Positions 5,354 through 6,168 of a DNA stretch of 6,168 bases are shown here, in pieces (the stretch's first letter is position 1; the number at the start of each line of letters is the position of its first letter). The notes below the pieces were generated by a model. That model saw nothing but the letters and a program-made list of their open reading frames with translations, did no database searches and was not told the origin of the DNA. The stretch comes from Chloroflexota bacterium (GTDB lineage Bacteria; Chloroflexota; Dehalococcoidia; Lucifugimonadales; Australimonadaceae), in the NCBI GenBank assembly GCA_026713505.1, contig JAPOOH010000215.1, positions 1 through 6,168 on the forward strand, in the 5' to 3' direction. Made by a program: the position numbers and the translations under genes.

Positions 5354-6168
5354 ATGACGACCCGCCAGCGTATGACCCCCCTCCGCTATGACCCCAGCGA
5401 GATCGACCGCAAGTGGCAGCAGCGGTGGGCCGACGACAACCTCTACCAGGTGAACGACGACGACCCTCGGCCCCGGTGGTACGCCCTCACCATGTACCCC
5501 TATCCCTCCGGCGACCTCCATATCGGCCACTGGTATGCCATGGCCCCCTCCGACGCCCACGCCCGCTTCATGCGCATGCGCGGCTACAACGTCCTCCACC
5601 CCATGGGCTTCGACGCCTTCGGCCTCCCCGCTGAGAACGCCGCCATCAACCGAGGCATCCACCCGTCCATCTGGACGATGGACAACATCGAGCGCATGCG
5701 CTCCCAGCTCCGCTCCATGGGCCCCGTCTACGACTGGGACCGGGAGGTCGTTACCTGCCAGCCGGACTACTACGCCTGGAATCAGTGGTTCTTCCTCAAG
5801 ATGTACGAGCAGGGCCTCGCCTACCGCGCCTCCGCCCCCGTCAACTGGTGCCCCACGTGCCAGACCGTCCTCGCCAACGAGCAGGTCGTCGACGGTAAGT
5901 GCGAGCGCACCGGCGACGTCGTCGTCCGCCGTGAGATGGACCAGTGGTTCTTCCGCATCACCGACTACGCCGACGAGCTGCTCGACTTCTCCGGCGTCGT
6001 CGACTGGCCCGAGCGCATCATGACGATGCAGACCAACTGGATAGGCCGCAGCGAAGGCGTCGACATCTCGTTCGACATCTCCGAGTACGGCCTCGACGAG
6101 CGCGACATCACCACATTCACGACGCGCATCGACACCATCTTCGGCGGCACGTTCGTCGTCCTCGCCCC
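5354..6168 (+). CDS. leuS: Leucyl-tRNA synthetase, N-terminal part
   Basis: Partial gene: 271 codons are present and the rest (the family is usually about 800-870 residues) lies past the right edge. The enzyme charges tRNA-Leu with leucine in the cytoplasm. Seen here: an N-terminal YDPSEIDRKWQQRW segment, the ATP-binding HIGH at 56-59 within MYPYPSGDLHIGH, HPMGFDAFGLPAENAA at 82-97, the zinc-knuckle start CPTC at 166-169 with Cys183, the LANEQVVDG segment at 173-181, and the start of the CP1 editing domain with TTRIDT at 256-261 (usually TTRPDT). The KMSKS loop is beyond the window. The ATG at 5354 has GGAG 7 nt upstream; an in-frame ATG at 5372 has no ribosome binding site, so the first is preferred. 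Codons are strongly C/G-ending, as expected for a core gene of this genome. It is divergent from the catabolic operon, with a repeat-rich 822-bp spacer. Confidence 0.97.
   Translation, partial: MTTRQRMTPLRYDPSEIDRKWQQRWADDNLYQVNDDDPRPRWYALTMYPYPSGDLHIGHWYAMAPSDAHARFMRMRGYNVLHPMGFDAFGLPAENAAINRGIHPSIWTMDNIERMRSQLRSMGPVYDWDREVVTCQPDYYAWNQWFFLKMYEQGLAYRASAPVNWCPTCQTVLANEQVVDGKCERTGDVVVRREMDQWFFRITDYADELLDFSGVVDWPERIMTMQTNWIGRSEGVDISFDISEYGLDERDITTFTTRIDTIFGGTFVVLA

Noticed and set aside
4979..5662. Minus-strand frame of 227 residues across the leuS start
   Set aside because: Overlaps the conserved N-terminus of leuS in antisense; Gly/Val/His-rich artefact.

Overview
This is a GC-rich bacterial window with two coding blocks transcribed away from each other. 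Four genes lie on the minus strand, covering about positions 1-4531. One partial gene, leuS, lies on the plus strand from 5354 to the right edge. The GC-rich codon use, the long Thr/Pro-rich linker after the lipobox of the binding protein, the style of the LeuRS, and the palindromic intergenic repeats all resemble environmental Chloroflexota (Dehalococcoidia/SAR202-like). That placement is inferred from sequence character only and is not proven.

Reading the minus strand in its own direction, the first pair is a LigB-type class III extradiol dioxygenase homologue (4531-3629) and, 59 bp later, an ACMSD/COG2159-type amidohydrolase (3569-2427). Both have good Shine-Dalgarno sequences. They look like a two-gene aromatic or ring-fission catabolic operon, but the LigB homologue lacks one of the three canonical metal ligands (Gln81 where LigB has His61). 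The amidohydrolase is followed by a hairpin with a U-rich tail. This abuts a strong sigma70-like promoter (TTGACA, 18 bp, TAGAAT) with a hairpin-rich leader for the next gene.

That second unit encodes a lipoprotein ABC-transporter substrate-binding protein of the AfuA/ferric-spermidine class (2146-941). After 90 bp comes the N-terminal 283 residues of a hydantoinase/5-oxoprolinase-type HyuA subunit, cut by the left edge. This pair uses more A/T-ending codons than the other three genes, so it may have a different history. The plausible reading is uptake plus ATP-dependent opening of a cyclic amide or related substrate. No permease, ATPase or HyuB is inside the window.

The 822-bp divergent spacer (4532-5353) holds no gene I can support. 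Its ligB-proximal part carries a possible promoter and a tight cluster of palindromic REP-like elements (4614-4809). Its leuS-proximal part carries another hairpin repeat and two copies of a 21-bp direct repeat about 406 bp apart. LeuS is a housekeeping gene and has no visible functional link to the minus-strand genes. I see no CRISPR array, tRNA, rRNA, transposase or defence system. The points most worth checking are the altered metal site of the LigB homologue, its pairing with the amidohydrolase, and the unplaced repeat cluster.
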